The notes under the pieces: model-generated
What the model saw: the letters and a program-made list of their open reading frames with translations, nothing else
What the model was told of the DNA's origin: nothing
The model's database searches: none
Program-made: the position numbers and the translations under genes
Source of the DNA: Pseudonocardia abyssalis
Lineage (GTDB): Bacteria; Actinomycetota; Actinomycetes; Mycobacteriales; Pseudonocardiaceae
NCBI RefSeq assembly: GCF_019263705.2
Contig: NZ_JADQDK010000001.1
Coordinates: 1,302,001 to 1,366,000, forward strand
Length of the DNA stretch: 64,000 nt
Direction: 5' to 3'
In this document: in pieces, positions 37,245 through 47,901 of the stretch
Numbering within the stretch: the stretch's first letter is position 1
How the letters are laid out: every line of letters begins with the position of its first letter

Positions 37245-38845
37245 CCGAGCTCGCGAGGTCACCGTTCGGCGCGGCGCCCGAGCTCGCCGAGGCGGTCGCC
37301 CGCGACGCCGCCGCCGTCCGCGCCGCCCTGCTGTGCCTGGACCGGCCGCTGTTCGTGGTGCGCGACGGCGCCGGGATCGGCGTGTGCACCGACGACCGGG
37401 CGGCGCGGGCCGCCGGCCAGGTCCTCGCCGCGCTCGCCCCGCTGCGGCCCGACGCGCTCGGGGACGACGGGTTCCGCGCGGCGCACGGCGTCCGCGAGGC
37501 CTACATGACCGGGGCCATGGCCAACGGGATCGCCTCGGCCCGCCTGGTGGTGGCGCTGGCCCGCTCGGGGAGGCTGGGGTCCTTCGGCGCCGCGGGCCTG
37601 CTGCCCGATCGCATCGACGCCGAGCTGGCCACGATCCGCCGCGACGCGCCCGGGCTGCCGTTCGCGTGCAACCTCATCCACAGCCCCAGCGAGCCCGCGC
37701 TGGAACGGGCCACCGTCGAGGCGTGCCTGCGCCACGAGGTGCGCTGCGTCGAGGCGTCGGCGTTCCTCGACCTGACCCCGCAGGTCGTCCGCTATCGGCT
37801 GGCCGGGCTCGCCCGCGCCGGCGACGGCGCGGTGCAGGCCCGCAACCGGATCATCGCGAAGGTGTCGCGGGTCGAGGTCGCCGAGCTGTTCCTGCGGCCC
37901 GCGCCGGAGCGGATCGTCCGCGCACTGCTGGAGGCGGGGGCCGTCACCGCGGAGCAGGCCGAGCTGGCCCGCGCGGTCCCGATGGCCGACGACATCACCG
38001 CAGAGGCCGACTCCGGCGGCCACACCGACCGGCGCTCGCTGGTGGTGCTGGTGCCCGAGCTGCTCGCGCTGCGCGACCGGATCGGGCGCGAGTGGATGCC
38101 CGCCCGCCGGGTCCGGATCGGGGCGGCCGGTGGCATCGGCACGCCGGCCGCGGTGGCGGCGGCGTTCGCGCTGGGCGCGGCGTACGTCGTCACCGGGTCG
38201 ATCAACCAGGCCTCCGTGGAGGCCGACCAGTCCGCGGCCACCAAGGACCTGCTAGCGGGCGCCGGCCCGGCCGACGTCGACATGGCGCCCTCGGCCGACA
38301 TGTTCGAGATGGGCGTCGAGGTGCAGGTCCTGCGCCGCGGCACACTGTTCGCGGGCCGGGCGAAGAAGCTGTACGAGACCTACCGGGCCCACGACGGCAT
38401 CGACGCGATCCCGGTGGCCGAGCGGGCCGAGCTCGAGCAACGGGTGTTCCGCCGCCCGCTCGACGAGGTGTGGCAGGACTGCGTGGCGTTCTTCACCGCC
38501 CGCGACCCCGCCCAGATCGCCCGCGCGCAGGACAGCCCCAAGCGGCGGATGGCGCTGATCTTCCGCTGGTACCTGGGCCTGTCATCGGGATGGAGCATCG
38601 CGGGCGCACCCGACCGCGTCGCCGACTACCAGGTCTGGTGCGGGCCCGCGATGGGCGCCTTCAACTCCTGGGTGAGCGGCACCCACCTTGCCCCGCCCGC
38701 GAACCGGTGCGCCGCGGAGCTGGCCGGGCACCTGATGCGCGGAGCCGCGTTCACCGCGCGCGCCGGTCAGTTGCGCCTGGCCGGCGTCCGGCTGCCCACC
38801 GAGTGCACGACCTACCTGCCCGACCCCTATCTGGAGGACTCGTGA
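37241..38845 (+). CDS. pfaD: PfaD-type enoyl reductase (FMN-dependent, NPD-like)
   Basis: A 534-residue TIM-barrel flavoprotein of the PfaD/nitropropane-dioxygenase-like group. Diagnostic segments: [79 protein letters not shown] and [16 protein letters not shown]. PfaD acts in trans as the enoyl reductase of PUFA synthases, saturating selected intermediates with FMN and NADPH. GTG 37241 overlaps the previous stop, and its own stop overlaps the carboxyltransferase start, so stoichiometric coupled translation is expected. Confidence 0.92.
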   Translation: MTELARSPFGAAPELAEAVARDAAAVRAALLCLDRPLFVVRDGAGIGVCTDDRAARAAGQVLAALAPLRPDALGDDGFRAAHGVREAYMTGAMANGIASARLVVALARSGRLGSFGAAGLLPDRIDAELATIRRDAPGLPFACNLIHSPSEPALERATVEACLRHEVRCVEASAFLDLTPQVVRYRLAGLARAGDGAVQARNRIIAKVSRVEVAELFLRPAPERIVRALLEAGAVTAEQAELARAVPMADDITAEADSGGHTDRRSLVVLVPELLALRDRIGREWMPARRVRIGAAGGIGTPAAVAAAFALGAAYVVTGSINQASVEADQSAATKDLLAGAGPADVDMAPSADMFEMGVEVQVLRRGTLFAGRAKKLYETYRAHDGIDAIPVAERAELEQRVFRRPLDEVWQDCVAFFTARDPAQIARAQDSPKRRMALIFRWYLGLSSGWSIAGAPDRVADYQVWCGPAMGAFNSWVSGTHLAPPANRCAAELAGHLMRGAAFTARAGQLRLAGVRLPTECTTYLPDPYLEDS

Positions 38846-40551
38846 CGACCACGGAATGGCTGGTCTGCGACGGCTGCGCCGCGATGATCTACGGCAGGCG
38901 GTTCGCCCGAGCCGGGCGGATCTGCCCGGAGTGCGGCTGGCACGCCCCGCTGACCGCGCCGCAGCGGCTGGCGAGCCTGCTCGACCCCGGTTCGGTGCGG
39001 ACGCTCGAACTGGTCGTCGCCGACGCCGACCTGCCCGAGTTCACCGACCTGCGGCCCTACTCCGACCGGCTCCGCGACGCCCGCGCCCGCACCGGGCTGG
39101 CCGAGGCCGTGGTCTGTGCCCGCGGCCGGATCGACGACAACCCGGTCGTCGTCGCCGCGATGGACTTCCGGTTCCTGGGCGGCAGCCTCGGGACGGCCGT
39201 CGGCGAGGCGGTGACCCGGGCCGCGGAGATCGCGCTGCGGGAGCGCACCCCGCTGCTGATCGTCACGGCATCGGGTGGGGCCCGCATGCAGGAGGGAATC
39301 CTGTCGCTGATGCAGATGGCCAAGACGAGCCAGGCGCTCGGCCAGCTCGACGAGGCCGGCGTCCTCACGGTCTCGCTGATCACCGATCCCACCTACGGCG
39401 GGGTGGCGGCGTCGTTCGCCACCTCGACCGACGTGATCATCGCCGAACCCCGGGCCCGGCTCGGGTTCGCCGGGCGCCGGGTCATCGAGCAGACGATCCG
39501 CGAGACCCTGCCGGCCGGGTTCCAGACCGCGGAGTTCCTGCTCGAACACGGTGTGATCGACATGATCCGGTCGCGGGCGGAGCTGCGGGCGACGCTGGCC
39601 CGGCTGCTCTCGGTGGCGAGCAGGCGCCCCGTCTCCGACGACCGGGCCCCTGCCCCGCAACCCGCGGGCCCCGCCCTGATCACCGACGCCGACCGGCTGC
39701 CCGAGCGGGACCCCTGGCTGTGCGTGCGGGCCGCGCGCCGGCTCGGCAGGCCCACGACGCTGGACCACGTCGCGATGCTGGTCGACGGGTTCGACGAGCT
39801 GCACGGCGACCGCAGCTCGGCTGACTGCCCGGCGCTGGTCGCCGGCCTCGGCCGGTTCGAGGGGGTCCCGGTGGTGGTGATCGGGACCCAGAAGGGACAC
39901 GACGGCGCCGAGCTGGCCGCCCGCAACTACGGCATGCCGAGCCCGGCCGGCTACCGCAAGGCGGCCCGGGTGATGCGGCTGGCGGCGAAGCTCGGCCTGC
40001 CGGTGATCACCCTGATCGACACCGCGGGCGCCCACCCCGGCGTCGACGCCGAGCGGCACGGGCAGGCCGTCGCCATCGCGCAGAACCTCGTGCTGATGGC
40101 CGGGCTGCCGGTCCCGGTCGTGGCCGTGGTGACAGGGGAGGGCGGCAGTGGCGGCGCGCTCGCGCTGACCGTCGCCGACCGCATCCTGATGTGCGAGAAC
40201 GCGGTGTACTCGGTGATCAGTGCCGAGGGCTGTGCCGCGATCCTGTGGAAGGACCCGGCCGCGGCGCCGCTCGCCGCGACCGCCCTGCGTGTCGACGCCC
40301 GGTCGCTGCTGCGGCTCGGGATCGTCGACGGCGTGGTGCCCGAGCCGGGCGAGGGCGCCGAGACCGATCCGGTGGCGGCGTCCGAGGCGCTGCGCGCCGC
40401 GCTGGCGCAGACCCTCGGTGAGCTGCTGCCGCTGGACCAGATGACGCTCGTGACGGCCCGCCGGGCCCGGTTCCGGCGCTTCGGCTCGGACACGGCGGTG
40501 CTCGTGGACCCGGCCGCCGCCGGGCGCCCGGACCGGGTGGTGTCGCGATGA
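38842..40551 (+). CDS. accDA: Fused acetyl-CoA carboxylase carboxyltransferase beta-alpha (AccD-AccA)
   Basis: A 569-residue fusion. The beta half begins with a C4 zinc finger (Cys9, 12, 28, 31 in CDGC...CPEC) and continues with [20 protein letters not shown] and [12 protein letters not shown]; the alpha half has [53 protein letters not shown] and [18 protein letters not shown]. It transfers CO2 from carboxybiotin to acetyl-CoA to make malonyl-CoA. Most actinobacteria rely on AccA3/AccD-type acyl-CoA carboxylases, so a plastid/E. coli-type AccDA inside this operon is noteworthy. It pairs with AccB (next gene) and AccC (8694). Confidence 0.93.
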   Translation: MTTTEWLVCDGCAAMIYGRRFARAGRICPECGWHAPLTAPQRLASLLDPGSVRTLELVVADADLPEFTDLRPYSDRLRDARARTGLAEAVVCARGRIDDNPVVVAAMDFRFLGGSLGTAVGEAVTRAAEIALRERTPLLIVTASGGARMQEGILSLMQMAKTSQALGQLDEAGVLTVSLITDPTYGGVAASFATSTDVIIAEPRARLGFAGRRVIEQTIRETLPAGFQTAEFLLEHGVIDMIRSRAELRATLARLLSVASRRPVSDDRAPAPQPAGPALITDADRLPERDPWLCVRAARRLGRPTTLDHVAMLVDGFDELHGDRSSADCPALVAGLGRFEGVPVVVIGTQKGHDGAELAARNYGMPSPAGYRKAARVMRLAAKLGLPVITLIDTAGAHPGVDAERHGQAVAIAQNLVLMAGLPVPVVAVVTGEGGSGGALALTVADRILMCENAVYSVISAEGCAAILWKDPAAAPLAATALRVDARSLLRLGIVDGVVPEPGEGAETDPVAASEALRAALAQTLGELLPLDQMTLVTARRARFRRFGSDTAVLVDPAAAGRPDRVVSR

Positions 40552-41015
40552 CCCCGCCCGAGGACGTCGAGCGGGTGGCGGTGGTGCTGCGCGAGCAGGT
40601 GCTGATCCTGCTCGCGCAGGCGGCCCGCACGCCCTCGGCCGTGCGGATGACCGCGGGCGGGGTGACCGTCGAGGTCGACTGGGCCGCCCCGTCCCCGGCT
40701 GCCCCGTCCCCGGCCGCCCCGTCCCCGGCTGCCCCGTCCCCGGGGCCCGCGGCACCCGCCGTCGAGCCGGAACCCGACACCGTCGCCCTGTGCGCGGAGA
40801 CCGTGGGGGTCTTCTACCGGGCCCCGGAGCCCGGCGCCACGCCCTTCGTCGCGGTCGGGGACGAGGTCCGGGTCGGGCAGCAGGTGGGGATCGTCGAGGC
40901 GATGAAGCTGATGATCCCCGTGGAGGCGAGGCGGGCCGGGCGGGTGGCGGACTTCCTCGTCGCCGACGGGATGGCGGTCGAGCACGGCCAGCCACTGCTC
41001 CTGCTGTACCCCTGA
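40548..41015 (+). CDS. accB: Biotin carboxyl carrier protein
   Basis: A 155-residue AccB with the biotinyl motif [12 protein letters not shown] (Lys120; EAMKLM in place of EAMKMM), preceded by the E. coli-type thumb region ([22 protein letters not shown]). The N-terminal helix is followed by a proline/alanine linker built from a four-fold AAPSP repeat. It carries CO2 between AccC and AccDA. Last gene of the synthase operon; its TGA falls in a 17-nt tandem repeat followed by a strong hairpin. Confidence 0.94.
   Translation: MTPPEDVERVAVVLREQVLILLAQAARTPSAVRMTAGGVTVEVDWAAPSPAAPSPAAPSPAAPSPGPAAPAVEPEPDTVALCAETVGVFYRAPEPGATPFVAVGDEVRVGQQVGIVEAMKLMIPVEARRAGRVADFLVADGMAVEHGQPLLLLYP
40683..40742 (+). 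repeat. In-frame 15-nt tandem repeat (4 copies) encoding AAPSP in AccB linker
   Basis: Four copies of GCCGCCCCGTCCCCG-type units encode AAPSP repeats in the mobile linker between the N-terminus and the biotinyl domain. Linker length may vary by unit number. Confidence 0.85.
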
Positions 41016-41053
41016 GACCACTGCATCCCTGAGACCACTGCATCCCTGAGACC
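41010..41053 (+). repeat. 17-nt tandem repeat (2.6 copies) over the accB stop codon
   Basis: CCCTGAGACCACTGCAT occurs at 41010 and 41027, with a partial copy at 41044. The first contains the accB TGA (41013-41015). Unit length equals that of the 61028-61079 array, but the sequence is unrelated. Confidence 0.85.
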
Positions 41054-41056
41054 GAC

Positions 41057-41089
41057 GTGCGGTCGGGGCTACTTGAGCCCCGACCGCAC
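41057..41089. terminator. Strong hairpin between convergent accB and ABC permease
   Basis: GTGCGGTCGGGGCT, loop ACTTG, then the exact reverse complement: a perfect 14-bp GC-rich stem with a 5-base loop. It covers the TAG of the permease (41069-41071) and lies 42 bp past the accB stop. No T-run, but GC-rich hairpins without T-runs commonly terminate transcription in actinomycetes; it can serve both strands. Confidence 0.7.
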
Positions 41090-41938
41090 GAACGCGTGCA
41101 CGATGTGGCGCTGCAGCACCAGGTAGAGCGCGAAGATGGGCAGGCACGCCAGTCCGGCCAGAGCCATCAGCGGGCCCCAGTCGTTGCCCTCGGTGCCCAT
41201 GAAGCTGCGCAGACCCAGCTGGATCACCGCGTTGCTGCGCTGCAGCACCATCGCGGGCCAGAAGTACTCGTTCCACGCGTTGATGAACAGCAGGATCGAC
41301 AGCGCGGCCAGCGCGGGGCGCACATTGGGCACCACCACCGTCCACAGCGTCGTCCAGGACGAGCGGCCGTCCATCGCCGAGGCCTCCAGCAGCTCCTTGG
41401 GGAAGCTGTCGAGGTGCTGGCGCAGCAACAGCACGCCCAGCGCGGAACACAGGTTGGGCACGACGACGCCCGCGAGGGTGTTGAGCAGCCCGAGCTGCAG
41501 CAGCAGCGAGTAGTTGGGCAGCATCGTCACCTGGAACGGCACCAGCCAGGTGCCGATGAATGCGAGGTAGAGCAGCCGTTGGAACGGGAAGCGCCACGCG
41601 GCGAAGGCGTATGCGGCCAGCAGCGCGGTCAGCAGCTGGCCCAGCGCCGTCAGCAGGGCCACCGCCGTCGTGTTGACCATCAGCCCGACCACGTCGACCT
41701 TCGCCGCAGCGTCGACGACGTTGAGCAGCGACATCGGCCACGGCAGGGGGTTCTGCGAGTAGACGTCCTCCGGCCGGCGCAGCGCCGTGGCGTAGAGCCA
41801 GTAGATCGGGAAGACGCACAGCACGCCGAGCACCGCCAGCACGGCGTGCCCTCGCACGACGCGCCAGCGGGACGGGACAGGGCGATCCGGATCGGGGATG
41901 TGAACGGCGGGTGCCGGGGTCAGGGTGCCGGACGACAT
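41069..41938 (-). CDS. ABC sugar transporter permease (MalG-like)
   Basis: A 289-residue integral membrane protein with about six transmembrane segments, starting at ATG 41938 behind GAGGAGG. The ABC coupling motif EAS/EAA-loop is visible as ELLEASAMDGRSSWTTLWTVVVPN. It forms the translocation channel with the permease at 41968. Last gene of an operon ATPase-binding protein-permease-permease read leftwards. Carbohydrate import is the family role; the solute is unknown and a link to the adjacent biosynthetic operon is not shown. Confidence 0.92.
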   Translation of the reverse strand: MSSGTLTPAPAVHIPDPDRPVPSRWRVVRGHAVLAVLGVLCVFPIYWLYATALRRPEDVYSQNPLPWPMSLLNVVDAAAKVDVVGLMVNTTAVALLTALGQLLTALLAAYAFAAWRFPFQRLLYLAFIGTWLVPFQVTMLPNYSLLLQLGLLNTLAGVVVPNLCSALGVLLLRQHLDSFPKELLEASAMDGRSSWTTLWTVVVPNVRPALAALSILLFINAWNEYFWPAMVLQRSNAVIQLGLRSFMGTEGNDWGPLMALAGLACLPIFALYLVLQRHIVHAFVRSGLK

Positions 41939-41967
41939 GGGAGCCTCCTCGGCTGTCGTGGAACGAC

Positions 41968-42948
41968 TCAGTTGTCGTGGAAGGTCAGACGGTCCGACAG
42001 CCAGACCAGCGCGGTCGCGACGGCGCCGAACCCCACCAGCAGGACCATCCCCGCGGCGGCGCCCAGCCCGGCGTCGAAGCTGCGGAAGCTGTAGTCCCAC
42101 AGCAGGTAGTAGATGTTGGTGGTCGCGTCGGCCGGGCCGCCCTGCGTCATCGTGTCGATCAGTGGGAACGTCCACTGCGCGGAGAGCAGGACCGTCATCA
42201 GTGCCAGGAACACCAGCGTCGGAGACAGCAGCGGCAGCGTGATCCGCCGGGTGATCTGCGAACGGGTGGCACCGTCGACCGCGGCCGCGTCGGCGTAGTC
42301 GCCGTTGATCCCGGCCAGCCCGGCGGAGACGATCAGCACGGCGAAGCCGAGCACGTGCCAGCCCGTGATCACGATGATGGCCAGCTGCGCGGTGGAACTG
42401 TCGTTGAGCCAGTTCGTCGACGTGCCCAGCACCCGGTTCACGACACCCGATCCGGGGTCGAGCAACCACTGCCAGACCGCGGCGCTGGCGACCGGCGCCA
42501 CCAGCATCGGGGCGAACACCATGGCCTGGTAGACCACCGCCGCCCGGCCGCGGACCTCCCGCGTCAGCAGCCCCACCAGCACCGGCACGACGATCGAGAA
42601 CGGCAGCAGGGCGAGGATCAGCACGACGGTCCGCCCGACCGAGTCGCCGAGGTCGGGCAGCTCGAACAGGCGCTCGTAGTTGGCCAGGCCCACCGGGACG
42701 GCGGGCGAGGTGGGCAGCAGGTTCCACGAGTAGAACGAGAGCTGGGCGGTCTGCACCAGCGGGCGGTAGGTCCAGACCACGAGCAGCACCAGCGCGGGTG
42801 CCACGTAGAGGTAGGGGACCACCGCGTGCAGGAGCCGTCGAACCCGGGCCGGTCGTGCGGTGTGCACGACCGGCCCGGGCCCGGCCGGCCCGGTGGAGGA
42901 CCCGTGGCCGACGGGGGCGGTCACGGGCGGGGCCAGCTCGACGAACAT
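41968..42948 (-). CDS. ABC sugar transporter permease (MalF-like)
   Basis: A 326-residue permease with a cytoplasmic Pro/Gly-rich N-terminus, about six transmembrane helices and the coupling loop DYADAAAVDGATRSQITRRITLPLLSP. ATG 42948 lies 2 bp from the stop of the binding-protein gene, so translation is coupled. Partners: MalG-like permease (41069), binding protein (42951), ATPase (44371). Confidence 0.92.
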   Translation of the reverse strand: MFVELAPPVTAPVGHGSSTGPAGPGPVVHTARPARVRRLLHAVVPYLYVAPALVLLVVWTYRPLVQTAQLSFYSWNLLPTSPAVPVGLANYERLFELPDLGDSVGRTVVLILALLPFSIVVPVLVGLLTREVRGRAAVVYQAMVFAPMLVAPVASAAVWQWLLDPGSGVVNRVLGTSTNWLNDSSTAQLAIIVITGWHVLGFAVLIVSAGLAGINGDYADAAAVDGATRSQITRRITLPLLSPTLVFLALMTVLLSAQWTFPLIDTMTQGGPADATTNIYYLLWDYSFRSFDAGLGAAAGMVLLVGFGAVATALVWLSDRLTFHDN

Positions 42949-42950
42949 GC

Positions 42951-44333
42951 TCAGCCGTCGCCGGGGAACAGCCCGACGGCCCGCTCCTGCGCGTCGGCGA
43001 GCGTCGTCGCCGGGTCGGCGCCCTGGTACACCGACGCCTCGACGGCCTCCATCATGCCGTCGCGGATCTGCAGGTAGGAGTTGCCGGGGAAGGAGATCCA
43101 CGGCTCCATCCGGCCCAGCTGTTCGAGGTTGGGCCGGACCAGCGGGTTCTCGGCGATCCAGCCCTGCAGCCCGTCCGGGTCGTCGACCAGGCCGGTGCGC
43201 AGGGGCAGGTAGCCGATGTTGGTGGAGATCATCTCGTAGGCGTTCTCGCTGGTGAGGAACTGCATCAGCTCCCAGCCGGCCCGCTGCTTCGCGGGGTCGT
43301 CGGCGAGCAGGAACAGCGACGCACCCGAGTTGGTCGGGATGGTCGGCTGCCCGTCGAAGCTGGGCATCGGCGCGGACCGCAGGTCCCAGCCGCCCGACGC
43401 CGCGCCCTTGGTGAACGTCGCCTGGATGGCGCTGGTCTCCAGGATCATGCCCATCTCGCCCCGGGCGAACGCCTCGTAGCCCTGCTGCTGGGTGAACACC
43501 GGGGTGACGCCGGCGTCGACGAACCCACGGGCCATCTCCACGACCTCGACGACCTCCGGGTCGGCGAAGGTCGGTGCGGTGCGGTCCTCGGAGATCACCC
43601 GACCGCCGTTGGAACGGACCAGCGCCTGCAGGCACCAGTCCTTGGCCGTCTTGGTGAGGCAGTCGAGGTAGACCCCGCCCTTGCCGGTCGCGGCGGTGAT
43701 GGCCTGCGCGGCAGTGCCGACCTCGGCCCACGTGGTCGGGGGCGCGGCCGGGTCGAGGCCGGCCGCCTCGAACAGGGAGGCGTTGTAGTAGAGGACCGGG
43801 GTGGAGAAGACGAACGGCACGCCGTAGGTCTGGCCCTCCCAGTCGCCGAGCACACGGGCCGTCGGGGCGTAGGGGTGCTCGGCGCCGTCGAAGTTCGCCT
43901 GCACGGCCTCGGTGCCGACGATCGTGTCCAGCGGCTTGGCGCCGAGCTGGTTGACGGTGAAGTCGAGGTCGCTGAAGCCGAGCTGCGCGACGTCGGGCGG
44001 GTTGCCCGCGGCGATCTGCGTCTGCAGGCTCGATATGGTGTCGGTGGCCGGGTTCGGGCTGTTGCCCTGCGGCCGCTGCGGGGTCACCGTGATGTTCGGG
44101 TGCTCGGCCTGGAACTGGTCGATCAGCGCGGTGAAGGTGTCGGTCCAGGCCCCGGCCTGGCCGAAGTTGTAGCTCTCGAAGATGATCGACACCTGCTGGT
44201 CGGGGGTCAGTTCGGGGACGACGGCGGTCGGTTCGGCTTGCGGGGCGGTCGCGCTGCCGCCGACCCCGCACGCCGTCGTGGCGAGGGTCAGGGCCAGCGC
44301 GACCGCGAGGCCGAGGCGATGACGGATCTTCAT
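42951..44333 (-). CDS. Extracellular solute-binding lipoprotein (family 1, sugar type)
   Basis: A 460-residue binding protein. The N-terminus (MKIRHRLGLAVALALTLATTAC) is a lipoprotein signal with the modified cysteine near residue 22, so it is anchored outside the membrane. Typical family 1 features follow: ITVTPQRPQGNSP, AGNPPDVAQLGF, YGVPFVFSTPVLYYNASLFEAAGLD and an EAFARGEMGMILETSA segment. It captures the solute for the MalFG-like permeases. Oligosaccharide or sugar-alcohol ligands are usual; the ligand here is unknown. Confidence 0.92.
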   Translation of the reverse strand: MKIRHRLGLAVALALTLATTACGVGGSATAPQAEPTAVVPELTPDQQVSIIFESYNFGQAGAWTDTFTALIDQFQAEHPNITVTPQRPQGNSPNPATDTISSLQTQIAAGNPPDVAQLGFSDLDFTVNQLGAKPLDTIVGTEAVQANFDGAEHPYAPTARVLGDWEGQTYGVPFVFSTPVLYYNASLFEAAGLDPAAPPTTWAEVGTAAQAITAATGKGGVYLDCLTKTAKDWCLQALVRSNGGRVISEDRTAPTFADPEVVEVVEMARGFVDAGVTPVFTQQQGYEAFARGEMGMILETSAIQATFTKGAASGGWDLRSAPMPSFDGQPTIPTNSGASLFLLADDPAKQRAGWELMQFLTSENAYEMISTNIGYLPLRTGLVDDPDGLQGWIAENPLVRPNLEQLGRMEPWISFPGNSYLQIRDGMMEAVEASVYQGADPATTLADAQERAVGLFPGDG

Positions 44334-44370
44334 GGCGGGAGGTGCTCCTCGAGGTGGGGGACTGCTGGAC

Positions 44371-45498
<1,128 letters not shown>

Positions 45499-45607
45499 AT
45501 GTCCTCCTTGCGTACGCTCGTCGGCCGCGTGGGTTCCGCTCGACCGACGCGGCGAACCTACGGCCGGCGGCAGCCCGGATCCCGGCCGCTGTCGCGAGGC
45601 CGTCGGG

Positions 45608-45649
45608 TCGATCGGCAGATCGAATCGGCAGCGCCCGTCGGCGATCGGC
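45608..45649. promoter_or_regulatory. Candidate operators between ABC ATPase and MFS exporter
   Basis: TCGAT-CGGCAG-ATCGA (45608-45623) is a perfect 5-bp inverted repeat, and GGCGATCGGC (45640-45649) repeats the 10-mer found twice at 11344-11366. The region must hold both divergent promoters. Regulatory function is inferred. Confidence 0.35.
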
Positions 45650-45720
45650 GATTCCACTGGGGCGCGTCGATCCGGCCATGTCCGGACCGCCGGGGCGACG
45701 CCGTCACTAGCGTCCCGGCG

Positions 45721-47091
45721 ATGAGCACCGTGCGTAGCCGGTCCGCGCTCGTCCTGGTGTGCGTGGCCGCGTTCCTGGTCTACCTCGACACCAGCATCAC
45801 GCCGGTCGCGGTGCCCGCCATCGATGCCGAGCTCGCCGCGGGGGCCACCGCGGCGCAGTGGCTGCTCGACGCCTACGTGCTGGCATTCGCGTGCCTGCTG
45901 CTCACCGCGGGTGCGCTGGGTGACCGGTTCGGGCGGCGCTCCGTGCTGGTGGCCGGCGTCGCGGGTTTCACCCTGGCCTCGGTGGCCTGCGCACTGGCCC
46001 CGGATGCCGGCACCCTGATCGCGGGCCGCGCCGCGCAGGGCGTGTTCGCGGCGGCCGTGGTGCCGCTGTCGCTGGCGGTGGCCGCCGGGTCGGCCCCGGA
46101 CGCAGCCGGGCGAGCCCGAGCGATCGGGATGTGGGGCGGCACGTGCGGGGTCGCGCTCGCGCTCGGCCCGCTGCTCGGCGGTCTGCTGGTGGAGACCCTC
46201 GGATGGCGCAGCATCTTCTGGGTGAACCTGCCGATCGGCGTGCTCGCCTGTGTGGGCCTGCTCCGGTCGGTGCCTGCGCAGGCACCCGCGACAGGCGGAC
46301 GGGTCGACGCGGTAGGGCAGGTGCTGTTCCTGGTCGGAGGTGCGGGACTGACGTTCGCCCTGATCGAGGGCCCGTCGCTGGGCTGGGGATCGGGAGTGGT
46401 CCTCGGGCTGCTGGCGGGCGGAGTCGTGGCGTGGGCGCTGTTCGCCGGCTGGGAGTCCCGCACGGCGGCCCCCATGCTGCCGCCGCGGCTGCTGGTGATC
46501 CCCGAGGTCGGGCTCGCGTGCGCGGTGAACTTCCTCGGCCTGTTCGGCCTCTACGCCGCGATCTACCTCGTCACGGTCCACCTGCAGACCGGGCTGGGGT
46601 TCTCGCCCCTGGAGACGGGCGTGCAGTTCGTCGCGCTGTTCGGTGCGCTCGGCGTGGCCGCCGTCCTCGCTTCGCGGGTGGTTCGGCAATGGGGGACGCG
46701 GGCGACGATGGTCGCCGGTCTGGGGTGCATCGCCGTCGGCATGGCCGGGCTCACGCTGCTGGCGGGCGGGGTCGGGTACGCGGGATACGGCTGGGCGCTG
46801 GTGTTGCTGGGCGTGGGCGTACCGCTGTCGAGCGGGGTGGTGGCGATCCAGGCGATGATGGGTGCCGTGCCCGCGGAGCTGGCAGCGACGGCGTCCGGTG
46901 CGATGAACACCTTCCGCCAGTTCGGTGCCGTGTTCGGGGTGGCGCTGGCCGGCATCCTGTCCCCGGTGCGCGACGGTGTGGTCACCATGATGCATGTGAC
47001 GTTCCTGGCGGCCGGCGGCGCCGCTCTCGCCGCAGCGGTACTCACCGCGGTGGTGCTGCGTCCGGTACCGGACGCAGCCTCGACGCGCTGA
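45721..47091 (+). CDS. MFS exporter, DHA2 (14-TMS drug/proton antiporter) type
   Basis: A 456-residue, highly hydrophobic protein. N-terminal FLVYLDTSITPVAVPAID matches the DHA2 motif D1 (LDxTvvNVALP), GALGDRFGRRSVL is MFS motif A, and GPLLGGLLVETLGWRSIFWVNLP is motif C plus the WRWiFxiN segment. DHA2 proteins export drugs, dyes and metabolites. Adjacent to the biosynthetic region, it is a reasonable efflux candidate for the product, though no direct evidence links them. Confidence 0.9.
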   Translation: MSTVRSRSALVLVCVAAFLVYLDTSITPVAVPAIDAELAAGATAAQWLLDAYVLAFACLLLTAGALGDRFGRRSVLVAGVAGFTLASVACALAPDAGTLIAGRAAQGVFAAAVVPLSLAVAAGSAPDAAGRARAIGMWGGTCGVALALGPLLGGLLVETLGWRSIFWVNLPIGVLACVGLLRSVPAQAPATGGRVDAVGQVLFLVGGAGLTFALIEGPSLGWGSGVVLGLLAGGVVAWALFAGWESRTAAPMLPPRLLVIPEVGLACAVNFLGLFGLYAAIYLVTVHLQTGLGFSPLETGVQFVALFGALGVAAVLASRVVRQWGTRATMVAGLGCIAVGMAGLTLLAGGVGYAGYGWALVLLGVGVPLSSGVVAIQAMMGAVPAELAATASGAMNTFRQFGAVFGVALAGILSPVRDGVVTMMHVTFLAAGGAALAAAVLTAVVLRPVPDAASTR

Positions 47092-47244
47092 TCGCACGGT
47101 TCGCCCACTCATGGCGGGCGCGGCCGCGCCGGTCGACACCACCGGGTGGGTCCGGCGAGGGCGCACCCGCCCGCGGCGACGGCACGCAGGACGCCGCGGT
47201 CCCGTGGTGGAGGAGGAGTGTCGAAAGGAGTTCGGTGTCCGTCG

Positions 47245-47901
47245 TCAGGTCTTGATGCGGCCCGTCTCGTACGCCCACATCGCGATCTCGACGCGGTTGC
47301 GGGCGGCGAGCTTGCGCATGAGGCTGGCGAGGTGGGTCTTGACGGTGCTGATGCTGATGTGCAGGTCGTCGGCGATCTCGTGGTTGGTCCAGCCCTGGGC
47401 GACGGGGATCAGGACCTCTTCCTCCCGGCTGGTGAGGGGTTCGATCGGCGGCGCCGGTCTGGGTCTCGCACGGGTGTCGGCGAAGGCGGCGAGGAGCCGC
47501 GCGGTGATGCTCGGGGCGATCAGGGCGTCTCCCTGGGCGGCCGCCTGGATGGCCTGGGTGAGCAGTGCGGGGCCGGCGTCCTTGAGCAGGAAGCCGCGGG
47601 CGCCTGCCTTCAGCGCCCCGTACACGTAGTCGTCGAGGTCGAAGGTGGTGATCACGACGACCGCCAGCGGGTCGTCGACACCCGCGCCGGCGAGCTGCCG
47701 GGTGGCCTCGATCCCGTCCACCTGGGGCATGCGGACGTCGAACAGGCAGACGTCGGGGCGGAGCGTGCGGGCCAGTGCGACCGCCTCGCGGCCATCGGCG
47801 GCCGCACCGACGACCTCGATGCCGGGCTGGGCATCGAGGATCATGGTGAGGCCGGCACGGACGATGTCCTGGTCGTCGGCGATGAGCACACGGATGGTCA
47901 T
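47245..47901 (-). CDS. NarL/LuxR-family response regulator
   Basis: A 218-residue response regulator: receiver domain with acidic pocket IADDQDIVRAG, phospho-acceptor Asp55 (LFDVRMPQVDG) and conserved lysine in GFLLKDAG; C-terminal LuxR-type helix-turn-helix LTSREEEVL...NHEIADDLHISISTVKTHL. ATG 47901 overlaps the kinase stop, so the two are a translationally coupled two-component pair. Target genes are not evident. Confidence 0.94.
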   Translation of the reverse strand: MTIRVLIADDQDIVRAGLTMILDAQPGIEVVGAAADGREAVALARTLRPDVCLFDVRMPQVDGIEATRQLAGAGVDDPLAVVVITTFDLDDYVYGALKAGARGFLLKDAGPALLTQAIQAAAQGDALIAPSITARLLAAFADTRARPRPAPPIEPLTSREEEVLIPVAQGWTNHEIADDLHISISTVKTHLASLMRKLAARNRVEIAMWAYETGRIKT

